Shown here: positions 8,569 through 17,918 of the stretch, one piece after another
Layout of the letters: the number at the start of each line of letters is the position of its first letter
Numbering within the stretch: position 1 is the stretch's first letter
Origin: Bacteroides intestinalis DSM 17393
GTDB lineage: Bacteria; Bacteroidota; Bacteroidia; Bacteroidales; Bacteroidaceae
Reading direction: 5' to 3'
DNA length: 64,000 bases
Assembly (NCBI RefSeq): GCF_000172175.1
Contig: NZ_ABJL02000008.1
Span: 3,100,001 to 3,164,000, forward strand
Translations under genes and position numbers: made by a program
The notes under the pieces: generated by a model
Told to the model about the DNA's origin: nothing
Databases searched by the model: none
The model's input: only the letters and a program-made list of their open reading frames with translations

Positions 8569-9015
8569 ATGAACAACGAGAAAAAGCGTCCCCGCACACG
8601 GGGAAAAGGGGGCAGGTTACCCAAGCCGAACCCGGCCATCCGCCGTGAGACGGTCAATCTGGACGAAGCCGGCCATGCACGGTTTCTCACCATGTTTGAG
8701 CAGTCCGGTCTGTTGTCCAAATCCAAGTTCATCGCAGCACGGATCTTCAACGAAGAGTTCAGGGTGATCCGGACAGACCGTGCCACAATGGAGTATGTAG
8801 TCAAGCTCACGGAACTGTTCCGGCAGTTCCGTGCCATAGGAGTGAATTACAATCAGGCAGTCAAGGAATTGCACATCCATTTCACTGAAAAGAAAGCATT
8901 GGCACTGCTCTACAGACTTGAAAAGCTCACCCTTGAACTCGTAGAGCTGAACCGCCGGATTGTCGAACTTTCCCAAAAACTCGCCTCACATGGTAGCCAG
9001 GATCAGCGTGGGTAA
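8569..9015 (+). CDS. mobA: MobA, relaxosome accessory DNA-binding protein
   Basis: A 148-aa basic protein from the ATG at 8569 (MNNEKKRPRTRGKGGRLPKP). The N-terminal tail is very basic, followed by a ribbon-helix-helix-like segment (RRETVNLDEAGHARFLTMFE) and a C-terminal helical region (FRAIGVNYNQAVKELHIHF). This is the layout of MobC/MobA-type accessory proteins that bind oriT and recruit the relaxase. Its 3' end overlaps mobB by 26 bases, so the two are probably translated together. The frame is open upstream to 8539 but the leader there looks like the palindrome region. Confidence 0.85.
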   Translation: MNNEKKRPRTRGKGGRLPKPNPAIRRETVNLDEAGHARFLTMFEQSGLLSKSKFIAARIFNEEFRVIRTDRATMEYVVKLTELFRQFRAIGVNYNQAVKELHIHFTEKKALALLYRLEKLTLELVELNRRIVELSQKLASHGSQDQRG

Positions 9016-10216
9016 GAACTTGTACGGCGCACTGGCCTACAATCAGAACAAGGTCGATGAAGACGGGGCAAAAGTCCTTTCGGCACATCTCCTCCGCTAT
9101 CCCGAAGACGGGCGCTTCCGTCCGGATGAATCCATGCGGCAGTTTCTCGAATGGATGCCGAACCATTACCGCACCGAGAAGCCGGTCATACACATCTCCC
9201 TCAATCCGCATCCCGACGACGTGCTGACCGACAGCCAGCTGGCGGAAATCGGCAGGGAATACATGCAGCAGCTCGGTTACGGTAACCAGCCCTATCTTGT
9301 CTTCAAGCACGAGGACATCGGCCGGCATCATATCCACATCGTTTCCCTGCGTGTCGACAGTGAGGGAAGGAAGGTTTCCGACAAGTTCGAATACCGCCGC
9401 AGCAAGGAGATTACCGAACTTCTGGAACAGAAATACGGACTGCATCCGGCGGAAGGTCAGAAGAAAGGCGAAGAGTGGCAGCTGAAGCCGGTAGATGTTG
9501 CCAAAGGGGACATCAAACGGCAGATCGCCTGTACGGTCAAACCCCTGATCCAACTTTACCGTTTCCGCACAATGGGCGAACTCCGTGCCCTGCTTTCCCT
9601 GTATAATATAGGTGTGGAAGAAGTGAAGGGGGAAATTGGTGGACGCACCTACCACGGCATACTCTATACCGCTTTGGACGGCAACGGCGAAACGGCGGCC
9701 ACTCCCATAAAGTCCTCCCGGCTGGGCAGAATGACCGGTGCACAGCAGCTGGATAAGAAGATGCAGGAATTCGCTGCAAAGATCAAGTCCGATCCGTGCC
9801 GTGAACGGCTTCGACCGTTAGTGGCCGACGCTTTGCGCCAGTCCGTGGACGAACGGGATTTCCGTGACCGCCTGGCGAAAGAACAGATAGACTTGGTTCT
9901 CCGCCGCAACGGAACCGACAGGATTTACGGCGTTACCTTTATAGACCACCGCAGCCGCACCGTACTTAACGGCTCACGTCTGGGCAAGGAATTCTCGGCG
10001 AACATGCTCAACGGACACTTTCAGGAACAGCCGCCAAATTCCCTGTCGCCACTTCTGCCGCCCGTTCCGTCCGCTGTGGCTTCCGGAAACGGGGAAAAAA
10101 TTCCGGGAGGGTTGCTTTCCGATATGGAGCCGGAGCTGAACTATGTCCCCCGGCATCCCAGGCTCCTGAAGCCCGACAAGAAGAAATGCCGCCGGCGTTA
10201 CGGTCGTCAGGACTGA
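8990..10216 (+). CDS. mobB: MobB relaxase
   Basis: Relaxase of the relaxase/mobilization nuclease family, starting at the ATG at 8990 (MVARISVGKNLYGALAYNQN). The N-terminal tyrosines in YGALAYNQNKV fit the catalytic position, and the metal-binding histidine motif KHEDIGRHHIHIVSLRVD is intact around residue 117. It should nick oriT and stay covalently attached to the transferred strand. The C-terminal ~150 residues are basic and less conserved, ending KKKCRRRYGRQD. At 408 aa it is of normal length. It overlaps mobA and is followed 48 bp later by mobC. Confidence 0.9.
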   Translation: MVARISVGKNLYGALAYNQNKVDEDGAKVLSAHLLRYPEDGRFRPDESMRQFLEWMPNHYRTEKPVIHISLNPHPDDVLTDSQLAEIGREYMQQLGYGNQPYLVFKHEDIGRHHIHIVSLRVDSEGRKVSDKFEYRRSKEITELLEQKYGLHPAEGQKKGEEWQLKPVDVAKGDIKRQIACTVKPLIQLYRFRTMGELRALLSLYNIGVEEVKGEIGGRTYHGILYTALDGNGETAATPIKSSRLGRMTGAQQLDKKMQEFAAKIKSDPCRERLRPLVADALRQSVDERDFRDRLAKEQIDLVLRRNGTDRIYGVTFIDHRSRTVLNGSRLGKEFSANMLNGHFQEQPPNSLSPLLPPVPSAVASGNGEKIPGGLLSDMEPELNYVPRHPRLLKPDKKKCRRRYGRQD

Positions 10217-10264
10217 CCCGTATTACATAATTATCAAGACGATAACTTTTTTAAATTCAGTATT

Positions 10265-12274
10265 ATGTCACAAGAAGATGATCTCAGGGGACTGGCGAAA
10301 GTCATGGACTTTATGCGTGCCCTCAGCGTATTATTCGTAGTTGTCAATATCTATTGGTTCTGCTATCCGTCCATCCGGGAATGGAACGTCAATATCGGAG
10401 TGGTGGACAGGATTCTGCTGAACTTCCAGCGCACGACCGGATTGTTCGGCTCCATCCTTTGGACAAAGCTTTTCTCCGTTACCTTCCTTGCCCTCTCGTG
10501 TCTGGGCACGAAGGGTGTAAAGGAGGAAAAAATCAAATGGGTGCATATCTGGACAGCCCTTTCCGCAGGTGTCGTCCTCTTCTTTTTCAACTGGTGGCTG
10601 CTCTGCCTGCCCGTACCGTTATTGGCACGCACCGCCTTTTATATATTCACTCTTGCTGTCGGCTATCTCTGCCTGCTCGCCGCCGGTGTATGGATTTCCC
10701 GCCTGCTCAAACAGAACCTCATGGACGATGTGTTCAACAACGAGAACGAAAGTTTCATGCAGGAAACAAGGCTTATCGAAAATGAATATTCCGTAAATCT
10801 GCCGACACGGTTCTATTATGGCAAGAAGTGGAACGACGGATGGATCAATGTCGTGAACCCTTTCCGTGCCTCCATCGTGCTGGGAACGCCCGGTTCGGGC
10901 AAGTCCTTTGCGGTGGTGAACTCCTACATCAAACAGCAGATAGAGAAAGGCTATGCCGCCTATATCTACGATTTCAAGTTTCCCGACCTCTCCACCATTG
11001 CTTACAACCACCTGATCGGTCATTTGGAGGGGTATAAAGTGCCGCCGAAGTTCTATGTCATAAACTTCGACGATCCCTCACGCAGCCACCGCTGCAATCC
11101 CCTCAATCCGAAGTTCATGACCGACATCTCCGATGCTTACGAGAGTTCATACAGCATCATGCTCAACCTCAACCGGTCGTGGGCGGCGAAGCAGGGCGAT
11201 TTCTTCGTCGAGTCGCCCACCATTCTCTTTGCCGCCATCATCTGGTTCCTGCGGGTGTATAAGGACGGCAGGTATTGTACCTTCCCCCATGCCGTCGAGT
11301 TCCTTAACAAGCCCTACGAGCAGATTTTTCCCATCATGTCCTCCTATCCCGAACTGGAGAACTACCTCAGCCCCTTCCTCGATGCGTGGCTGGCGGGAGC
11401 TGCCGACCAGCTCATGGGCCAGATCGCCAGTGCGAAGATTCCCCTGTCCCGCATGATCTCGCCGGCACTCTATTGGGTGATGTCCGCCGACGAGTTCTCT
11501 TTGGACATCAACAATCCCGACGAGCCGAAAATCCTCTGCATAGGCAACAATCCCGACCGGCAGGCGATCTACGGTGCTGCGCTCGGCCTGTACAACAGCC
11601 GTATTGTAAAGATTGTCAACAAGAAGGGCAGGTTGAAGAGTTCCATCATCATCGACGAGCTACCCACCATCTTCATCAAGGGACTGGACAACCTGATAGC
11701 CACCGCACGCAGCAACAAGGTCGCTGTGCTGCTCGGCTTTCAGGATTTCAGCCAGCTTATCCGTGACTATACCGACAAGGAGGCGAAGGTGATCATCAAC
11801 ACGGTAGGCAACATATTTTCAGGACAGGTCGTAGGGGAAACGGCCAAAACCCTCAGCGAGAGGTTCGGCAAGATACTTCAGAAACGCCACTCCATCTCCA
11901 TCAACCGGCAGGACGTTTCCACCTCCATATCCACCCAAATGGACAGTCTCATTCCACCCAGCAAGATCAGCGGACTGACACAGGGAATGTTCGTCGGCTC
12001 CGTAGCCGACAACTTCGGGGAGAGGATTGAACAGAAAATCTTCCACTGCGAGATTGTCGTCGATGCCAAGAAAATAGCCGAAGAGGAAAAGGCATATCAG
12101 AAGATACCCGTTATCACCGGCTTCGTGGACGGTGAAGGGGTGAATCACATGAAGGAAATGGTACAGGAAAACTACAACCGGATCAAGGAGGATGTCAGAC
12201 GGATCGTGGCCGACGAGCTGGAGCGCATCGCCGCAGATCCCAACCTCAGACATCTTCTGGAACTGAACAAATAA
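10265..12274 (+). CDS. mobC: MobC, VirD4-type coupling protein (YWFCY domain)
   Basis: A 669-aa type IV coupling protein that links the relaxosome to the mating channel. The N-terminal membrane region contains the signature YWFCY (around residue 37) and about four transmembrane segments within the first 150 residues. The ATPase part has Walker A LGTPGSGKSFAVVNSYI (~residue 212) and Walker B KSSIIIDELPTIF (~residue 465), followed by ATARSNKVAVLLGFQDFSQL. Length and motifs are complete. It is the last gene of the mob operon and converges on an RteC-like gene across a hairpin. Confidence 0.92.
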   Translation: MSQEDDLRGLAKVMDFMRALSVLFVVVNIYWFCYPSIREWNVNIGVVDRILLNFQRTTGLFGSILWTKLFSVTFLALSCLGTKGVKEEKIKWVHIWTALSAGVVLFFFNWWLLCLPVPLLARTAFYIFTLAVGYLCLLAAGVWISRLLKQNLMDDVFNNENESFMQETRLIENEYSVNLPTRFYYGKKWNDGWINVVNPFRASIVLGTPGSGKSFAVVNSYIKQQIEKGYAAYIYDFKFPDLSTIAYNHLIGHLEGYKVPPKFYVINFDDPSRSHRCNPLNPKFMTDISDAYESSYSIMLNLNRSWAAKQGDFFVESPTILFAAIIWFLRVYKDGRYCTFPHAVEFLNKPYEQIFPIMSSYPELENYLSPFLDAWLAGAADQLMGQIASAKIPLSRMISPALYWVMSADEFSLDINNPDEPKILCIGNNPDRQAIYGAALGLYNSRIVKIVNKKGRLKSSIIIDELPTIFIKGLDNLIATARSNKVAVLLGFQDFSQLIRDYTDKEAKVIINTVGNIFSGQVVGETAKTLSERFGKILQKRHSISINRQDVSTSISTQMDSLIPPSKISGLTQGMFVGSVADNFGERIEQKIFHCEIVVDAKKIAEEEKAYQKIPVITGFVDGEGVNHMKEMVQENYNRIKEDVRRIVADELERIAADPNLRHLLELNK

Positions 12275-12290
12275 CCGTAAATGCAAGGCC

Positions 12291-12318
12291 TTCACACACG
12301 TGGAGAACCGTGTGTGAA
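12291..12318. terminator. Hairpin between mobC and the RteC-like gene
   Basis: A perfect 10-bp inverted repeat TTCACACACG (12291-12300) and CGTGTGTGAA (12309-12318) with an 8-nt loop sits 16 bp after the mobC stop and 12 bp before the end of the convergent gene. It has no strong T run, so it may act as a weak bidirectional terminator or an mRNA stabiliser. Confidence 0.5.
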
Positions 12319-12330
12319 AGGGTCCGCATT

Positions 12331-12951
12331 TCATCGATTGCGTCTCCTGTGCCCCTCGTCATCGTCTTCCATCCGTTTGAGCAGAACTTCACGCAGGCGG
12401 TCGATGAAGTAGGTTCTGTCTCCCGCCTTACGCCGCCGCATCCGCGCGTAGTAGCTCGAGGCATTCTTCACGTTCACCCCCAGCACATGGCAGACGTATT
12501 CCACCACACGCCCGAGTGTCACCTCACCGCCGTTGAACATCTTCAGCTCGTGGCAGGCATACAGCAGTTCCATCAGGCAGATGACCTCTGCCGTCCAGCA
12601 GACCGGGGGATCACCCTCTGTAGTCGGCAGACATGCCGGAGCGATGGCGGAACCGCACTTATGAATGAACCTGCATCTGTCCAGCAGACCTTTCAGGTAC
12701 TCCAGCGTACCAATGATATAGGCATAGCAGGGCAAGTGCTCTTTTTGTGCTGTGCGGTAATGCTCACGCAGAATGACCAGTTTGCAACTTAGATATTGCA
12801 GCTGGAAAAAGACGAGCGTAACATCCTTTTCCACACGTTGCAGCTCATAGACCTCACGGATGAACTCGGTGTTGGCGTTTGCCAGTGTATTCCTGTCACT
12901 CTCTTCTCGCTCCAGTAACAGGAAATAAGGGATAAAAGTAAACAGTTCCAT
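12331..12951 (-). CDS. RteC-like regulator
   Basis: A 206-aa protein from the ATG at 12951 (MELFTFIPYFLLLEREESDR). The C-terminal half matches RteC, the regulator of excision in CTnDOT-type elements: AEVICLMELLYACHELKMF, then GGEVTLGRVVEYVCHVLGVN and RMRRRKAGDRTYFIDRLRE. It is shorter than RteC (about 280 aa), mostly in the N-terminal part. It is the most distal gene of the minus-strand group behind the DGR and converges on mobC. A role in element excision or regulation is inferred from family only; a second, longer RteC homologue lies at 57259. Confidence 0.65.
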   Translation of the reverse strand: MELFTFIPYFLLLEREESDRNTLANANTEFIREVYELQRVEKDVTLVFFQLQYLSCKLVILREHYRTAQKEHLPCYAYIIGTLEYLKGLLDRCRFIHKCGSAIAPACLPTTEGDPPVCWTAEVICLMELLYACHELKMFNGGEVTLGRVVEYVCHVLGVNVKNASSYYARMRRRKAGDRTYFIDRLREVLLKRMEDDDEGHRRRNR

Positions 12952-13055
12952 GCTGTTCGGGATTTTAATTAAACACCGGCAAGATAGCGAAACGAGCACT
13001 GATAGCCGTTACGCTTTTTATTTGAAATAAGCTCTACATCAAGCCTGATGAATTT

Positions 13056-13892
13056 TTATTTGCTCCGCCACCGGTGAGCCAGTGCCTGCTTCAGCCTCCC
13101 CGGAGTGCATCCCATGTTTCTTTTACAGAATTCACACAGACGGCTTGCTGATGAAAATCCGTTCCTCTCCGATATTTCTCCCAGTGAAAGTCCATGATTA
13201 TATTTTATATCCAGACATATGCGTTTTATTCGCCGATTCCTTAGCCAACGTCCCGGGGGCAACCCGTAAACAGACAGAAACCTGTTCCTGAAGGCCGAAT
13301 AACTCATACGGCACAGCAGGGAGAGTGTACCGACGGAATACACGCCGGGGCTGTAAAAAATAACTTTCAGACGAAATACGGCGACGGACAATATCCTCAA
13401 CCGCCTTTCTGCGAACTGAAAGTCCAGTTCACTGACACAAGTGGAATATCCCCGGAGTTGTTTCCTCCGTTCCAGATAGAAGTACAGACAAACCTCCCTG
13501 TAAATATCATACAGGGAAACAGATGGGCCTATAGCATACAAAATCTCACAAAGCCAAAGCATTTCCTCCGTACGTCCCCTCTTGCGGCATGGCAGGACGA
13601 CATTCTCCCGCAACCTGCACAAAACATCCCTGTCCCGTGAAAGGAAGAGCAATACCAGAACGCCCCTGTATGCAGGACAAGCCATGCCGGGGAGTTCCGG
13701 CAGCATCTCCAGCACACGGAGCACATGCCCGCAAAGTTCAGAGTTCCCTGCGTACCTTCCCAACACGAGCAGCCTCTTTATCTTCTTCGTCCGGGAGAGT
13801 CTTCTCACATCATTGCAAAACAGGCTGACCATCTCTTTCTGCCCATCCTGCGCATGCTTTCTGAACAGTTCCAGAAGATCAGGCTCCGCCAT
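13056..13892 (-). CDS. AraC-family transcriptional regulator
   Basis: A 278-aa protein whose last ~90 residues form an AraC-type double helix-turn-helix (VGTLSLLCRMSYSAFRNRFL ... LSLGEISERNGFSSASRLCE). The N-terminal ~180 residues are helical, rich in Leu, Arg and Cys, and do not look like the usual cupin ligand domain; I do not recognise them. The end (RLCEFCKRNMGCTPGRLK) carries a CxxCKRN motif also found in the second AraC protein of the window (25940-26815), suggesting the two belong to one subfamily. It lies 40 bp after the 93-aa gene, in the same direction as the DGR operon. Confidence 0.8.
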   Translation of the reverse strand: MAEPDLLELFRKHAQDGQKEMVSLFCNDVRRLSRTKKIKRLLVLGRYAGNSELCGHVLRVLEMLPELPGMACPAYRGVLVLLFLSRDRDVLCRLRENVVLPCRKRGRTEEMLWLCEILYAIGPSVSLYDIYREVCLYFYLERRKQLRGYSTCVSELDFQFAERRLRILSVAVFRLKVIFYSPGVYSVGTLSLLCRMSYSAFRNRFLSVYGLPPGRWLRNRRIKRICLDIKYNHGLSLGEISERNGFSSASRLCEFCKRNMGCTPGRLKQALAHRWRSK

Positions 13893-13932
13893 TCCCGCCC
13901 ATACCCGTTTACTTCATACCGTGCCTTATCAT

Positions 13933-14214
13933 TCACAGCACACACATTATTCTGATACAATCGTCATCAACCAGACACGGGTATTGCGCCAGTCGTTCCA
14001 GCACCGGTTCCAATGCAAATCCCTGTATAATTCTGTGACGTTTGCTGTCACTACAAAACACACTTTCCATCTCCATTTCAGGAAAGTAACACAGAAGATG
14101 GGCGGCAGAGGCGTCAAAAGCCACAGGGCCGTCCTCGTGAAGAAAAATGTAAATATCCGACACATTTGCACTTTCCATTCCCTTGATCAGATCTGTTATC
14201 TCCATCTTGCACAT
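13933..14214 (-). CDS. Small protein of unknown function
   Basis: A 93-aa acidic protein (MCKMEITDLIKGMESANVSD...), soluble by composition, without signal peptide or membrane segment. I do not recognise a domain. It begins 76 bp after ibrB and ends 40 bp before the AraC gene, all on the minus strand, so it is probably co-transcribed. The AT-rich gap upstream (14215-14290) could hold a promoter, but no TAnnTTTG box stands out. Confidence 0.5.
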   Translation of the reverse strand: MCKMEITDLIKGMESANVSDIYIFLHEDGPVAFDASAAHLLCYFPEMEMESVFCSDSKRHRIIQGFALEPVLERLAQYPCLVDDDCIRIMCVL

Positions 14215-14290
14215 TTTATAATATTTTTACATTTTTTCTTACTTCCCGAATACTCCGAGCATACGAATTTTCGGTTTTATGCCAAATATC

Positions 14291-14815
14291 CTATTCTACG
14301 GCCTTACGGAATTCCTTATCCGCAAAAAGCTCCGCCAGTCCCGATATCTGCTTCAGGCGCAGCAACTCATCCTTGTCCATACCCAGGTTCCTGCGTATCC
14401 ACGAATCCGACATGCCCGACCTCGTAAGTTCCCCGACAAGCCGTGTCATAAGCTCGATCTTATGCATTCCACGGGCACGGTTATGGCGGATGGTAGAGGC
14501 CATACGCTCGGCCAGATCCTTACGGATGACGGTAACGGGTAACAGTCCGTTCTCCCGCTTGTATATTCTGGGCGAGGTCATCATGACCTTATACCTGTGA
14601 TAGCCGTCCACAAGCTCGTACACATCCTCTTTCTCAATGTAATAACACACGCACGGCATCGTGTACCCATCCTCCCAAATCGAGAGTTCCAAAAGCCGCA
14701 TCTCAGGAGGGGCCGTCACGTTGGGATTATAGGAATTCGCCCTGATCCTTTCCACCGGTACAGCCTTGACGCCATACACGGGACTGGTAAATTCATTGTC
14801 CATCTTTTCATTCAT
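14291..14815 (-). CDS. IbrB-like ParB-domain protein
   Basis: A 174-aa ParB/sulfiredoxin-fold protein. The N-terminal part has VKAVPVERIRANSYNPN and YELVDGYHRYKVMM, the ParB-type motif (GxHR-like), and the C-terminal half is helical with a possible HTH (SGMSDSWIRRNLGMDKDELL). The start at 14815 is chosen because its ATGAATGA overlaps the end of the ibrA-like gene by 8 bases, a translational-coupling arrangement; an upstream ATG at 14836 is possible. IbrB proteins are always found with IbrA (PAPS-reductase-like). In E. coli ibrAB were described as regulators of immunoglobulin-binding proteins; the biochemical activity is unclear. Confidence 0.75.
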   Translation of the reverse strand: MNEKMDNEFTSPVYGVKAVPVERIRANSYNPNVTAPPEMRLLELSIWEDGYTMPCVCYYIEKEDVYELVDGYHRYKVMMTSPRIYKRENGLLPVTVIRKDLAERMASTIRHNRARGMHKIELMTRLVGELTRSGMSDSWIRRNLGMDKDELLRLKQISGLAELFADKEFRKAVE

Positions 14816-16069
14816 TAAAATAAGATCTATATTCATCCATCATCTTCCGTCTTCTTTCCTGTTCCTGTTTATTTGGTGAAAAGCCCATGTACTTGCAACA
14901 GTGGTCGTTTTTCAGGATACAGATGCACATCCGCTTGTACGAGGGCAATTCACGGAATTCAGGCAGGTCTATGTCATCAAGGTATTCCATCCTGACCGGG
15001 AGCTTGTGCATCCTGTATCCCGATGTCCCGCCAAGTTCGAAAGGGATATTCAACCTCTTGAGTTTCATGATCGTTTCTTTTGCCAGACAGCCGCCCTTCT
15101 CCCGCCAGAACCGCACGCTTACCTCCAGTTTATCCAGATAGTTGTTCCTGGCATCCTCAGGAAGGGTGTCCAGAAGGAAAAAAAGATATTTTTTCCAGGT
15201 CATTCCCTCAGGCAGCCTGACACCCCGCCATCCCATCGCTACAGAGTTACCGTAACCCCCGGCAAAATTAACACCGTTCACACGTCCCAGCATCTTGCCC
15301 CACATCTCCGGCTCGATCACCCTGTACAGATGCAGCGACGGGATGGCCTGGGAAATGAACGGGCTCGCAACACGCTGGCTGTTCAGAGGAACACCCGCCT
15401 GATAATAGAGGTCATACAACCTGTTGTATTTCCAACGGAAACGGCCATTGGCAGTCCATATATCCGTAGTATGCCAGTCATACAACGGATACACGTTGTC
15501 TATGCCCTCATCGACAGGACATATCCAGTCGGCTGAAGGGCCCGGAGTGCTACGATAGATCGTTCTCCAACGGTTAAAGCTTTCCTGGGTACGTATTCCA
15601 ACCAGACATGCCACTTTTTGCACTCCAAGTTGCTTGCGGAGCCAAAAGGAAAAATATTCCTGGAACTCGTAATCCCACATCTGCGGAGTATAAAAATCAA
15701 ATGCTTCCGTACCCAGGTATTCCACAGGCATCTCCCTGACCCAACGGACACAAGGGTCCCAGGGCCGCCAGAATCTCTGGTACATGGATGCAGCCGAACC
15801 GACCTTGAAAGGCACGCAACAGCGGTAAACATCCAGAATATCCCGGTTCGAAGACAGCATCTCATCCACATACTCCGTGGTCAGGGAATACTGCACTTCG
15901 TAATCCATATGGAATACTCCCATCCGACCTCCATATTGCCTGATATGCTCCACACAGGCATTCAGCAGCACACCGCTGTCCTTACCCCCCCCGAAAAAGA
16001 AAGGCACACATAATCATACTCGCCGAAGATTCTTCTGATCCTCTCCCGCAACGCCTGATATACATTCAT
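14808..16069 (-). CDS. IbrA-like PAPS-reductase-family protein (DUF3440), frameshifted in a G8 tract
   Basis: The natural start is ATG at 16069 (MNVYQALRERIRRIFGEYDY...VCLSFSGG), preceded by a strong GGGAGGAA. The expected PP-loop motif SFSGGKDSGVLLN is broken by a run of eight G (plus-strand C8 at 15985-15992): the upstream frame reads SGGVRT while the downstream frame reads GGGKDSGVLLNACVEH and stays open for 395 codons to 14808. Seven G would restore one continuous ~419-aa protein. The rest is typical DUF3440/IbrA: an N-type ATP pyrophosphatase fold with VGIRTQESFNRWRTIY and PLYDWHTTDIWTANGRF. It follows the GNAT gene by 21 bp and overlaps ibrB. It may be phase-variable, decayed, or a sequencing error at a homopolymer. 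Confidence 0.8.
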
Positions 16070-16090
16070 CCGAGTTCCTCCCATTCTCTT

Positions 16091-16531
16091 TCAGCCATCC
16101 TGTTGCCCACTGTCGGAACCCATACGTACCAATTCCATCATAACATATAACTTGGTTTCCCGGATCGTGATGAAATTCATGTATTTGAAAATTCCGGCAT
16201 CCCGTTTCTGAACGGTCGCCCGCAAAGGGGAAGTCTCATCGCCCGACTCCTTGATCACGCTTTTCAACAGCTTCAGCAACTGGTTCCCCCTCTCCCTATC
16301 GGGAGTGGCATAATAATTATCAATTTTATAACCACCATCGAGTTTTCTCTCAACAGGCATGAAAGCCACTACCTGGTCTTCATGGTAGAGAACATGCCAG
16401 GTAAACATCCGGGAGGATTTATAAGGGTAGTTGTTATTCTCCCGCAGATATGCAGGACTAAGTACAAAGTGCCCTACGGCCAGATAAAGTTCGGGAGATT
16501 TTCCCTCAAATATTCGTACTTTCAGTTTCAT
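16091..16531 (-). CDS. GNAT-type acetyltransferase-like protein
   Basis: A 146-aa protein starting at 16531 (MKLKVRIFEGKSPELYLAVG); an earlier ATG at 16546 is also in frame. The central strands (MFTWHVLYHEDQVVAFMPVE), followed by a basic ATPDRERGNQLLKLLKSVI segment, fit the GNAT core with a pyrophosphate-binding loop (RERGNQ in place of the usual Q/RxxGxG/A). It overlaps the end of the DGR reverse transcriptase gene, and the ibrA-like gene follows after 21 bp. PAPS-reductase-like, ParB-like and GNAT proteins occur together in phage modules thought to modify nucleic acids or their bases; a role here is inferred only from that company. Confidence 0.6.
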   Translation of the reverse strand: MKLKVRIFEGKSPELYLAVGHFVLSPAYLRENNNYPYKSSRMFTWHVLYHEDQVVAFMPVERKLDGGYKIDNYYATPDRERGNQLLKLLKSVIKESGDETSPLRATVQKRDAGIFKYMNFITIRETKLYVMMELVRMGSDSGQQDG

Positions 16532-17872
16532 AGGCATACATTTCATACATATACTGGTGCTTATTTACTATTCCTGCCCCCGCTATCTTCACGATTACGC
16601 TATTATCCATAATCCGCCCCCCGGTTTCAGGAAAAGTTTCGGGTTCTTTTCCTCTCCCGTACGTATCTTTTATAGGGATCAGAAAACGACTCCTAATACC
16701 GGCTTTTCTATAACCTCCCGTAAAATAGAAATATTCTTTCAAAGGTGAATTACGCAAGAACCTATCCAGCAGAGCGTATGATCTGAAATGCTTCAAATGC
16801 CCCTGGTAGGAGTTTAGCACAGCCAACATCTTTCGCAGTCTTTCCGGAGCGGGTTTTCCTTTGGAACTCTCTTTTTCCAGCCTGTGTACCGCTTCCCGAA
16901 AAAATCCTGCGGTACGTTTTGACGGATATTTCCTGTACGGTCTCACATACGCTCCCAGAAAAGCCACACCACGACTGTAATGCTGCAATTCGATTTTATC
17001 CGGATGCAACTCCAACTCCAATTCTTCCTTCAAGAATTCCCGTATCCATGGAATCAGTTCCTTTAGATAGCGTTTGCTTGGATGGACAATAAAAAAATCA
17101 TCCACATAACGCCCGTAATGTTTACAGCGTAAAACACGCTTCACATATCCATCCAACTCCCCCAAATAGATGTTACTGAACAGCTGGGATGTCAAATCTC
17201 CTATGGGAAGTCCCACACCTTCCGGAGAATTGAACAAACTTTTCGTGGGTGGAAGTCCTTCCCAATCTTCCGCGCTACCCCGTATCCGGCAATCCCGCTG
17301 GGGATTTCTGAATATAATCTGTCTTAGCAGGAAATCTATCAGTTCCATATCCGGGCATTCTTTTTGTTTCCGGCTTCTTCTATATCGTTCCAGTCCCTTG
17401 CAGATAAGATCGTACAGACGATCCTTCCTGATACTCATGAAATACCCCCTTAAGTCCAGTTTTAATATATAGGCACTATAACGATAATTTTGCGTACAAC
17501 TGCGTATGTGGTGTTCCAGGCGTGCTATTCCCTGACTTGTCCCCTTTCCTCGGCGACATGAATAACTGTCAAAAATCATTCTGCCCTCAAACATAGGAGA
17601 AATATAATTATACAACAGATGATGCACTACCCTGTCCCTGAAATCCGAGGCAAAAATTTCTCGCTTCACTGGCCTGTTAACCACGAAACATACCCCAGGT
17701 GAAGGAGTGTAGTTCCTATCCCTTATCTGTTCATACAACTCCATAAGATTATGTTCCAGATCAATCTCAAACGCAAGCTGGCTCGCAGTATTTCTCTTTT
17801 CTTCTTCCTCGCCTCGTAATAGGCATGAAAAAGATCCGTAAGCAAATCCTGTCTCTTATAACATTCAGCCAT
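16506..17872 (-). CDS. DGR reverse transcriptase (reads as frameshifted near its 5' end)
   Basis: A diversity-generating retroelement RT. Motifs: KREIFASDFRDRVVHH, YILKLDLRGYFMSI, the DGR-specific GLPIGDLTSQLFSNIYL (SQ where other RTs have SP), catalytic YGRYVDDFFIVH, and RGVAFLGAYVRPYRKYP. The long frame is open from 17744, but the real N-terminus lies upstream in another frame: ATG 17872 gives MAECYKRQDLLTDLFHAYYE-ARKKK, then a -1 change within AAGAAGAAAAGAG (A4 at 17797-17800) leads into KRNTASQLAFEIDLEHNLME. One extra A would make a single ~455-codon gene. The TR ends 47 bp upstream of this start. It overlaps the downstream GNAT gene. Confidence 0.88.
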
Positions 17873-17918
17873 TTCTGTAATTTACATTCAAAGGATTCCC
17901 TGCCTCGTACAAGGATAA

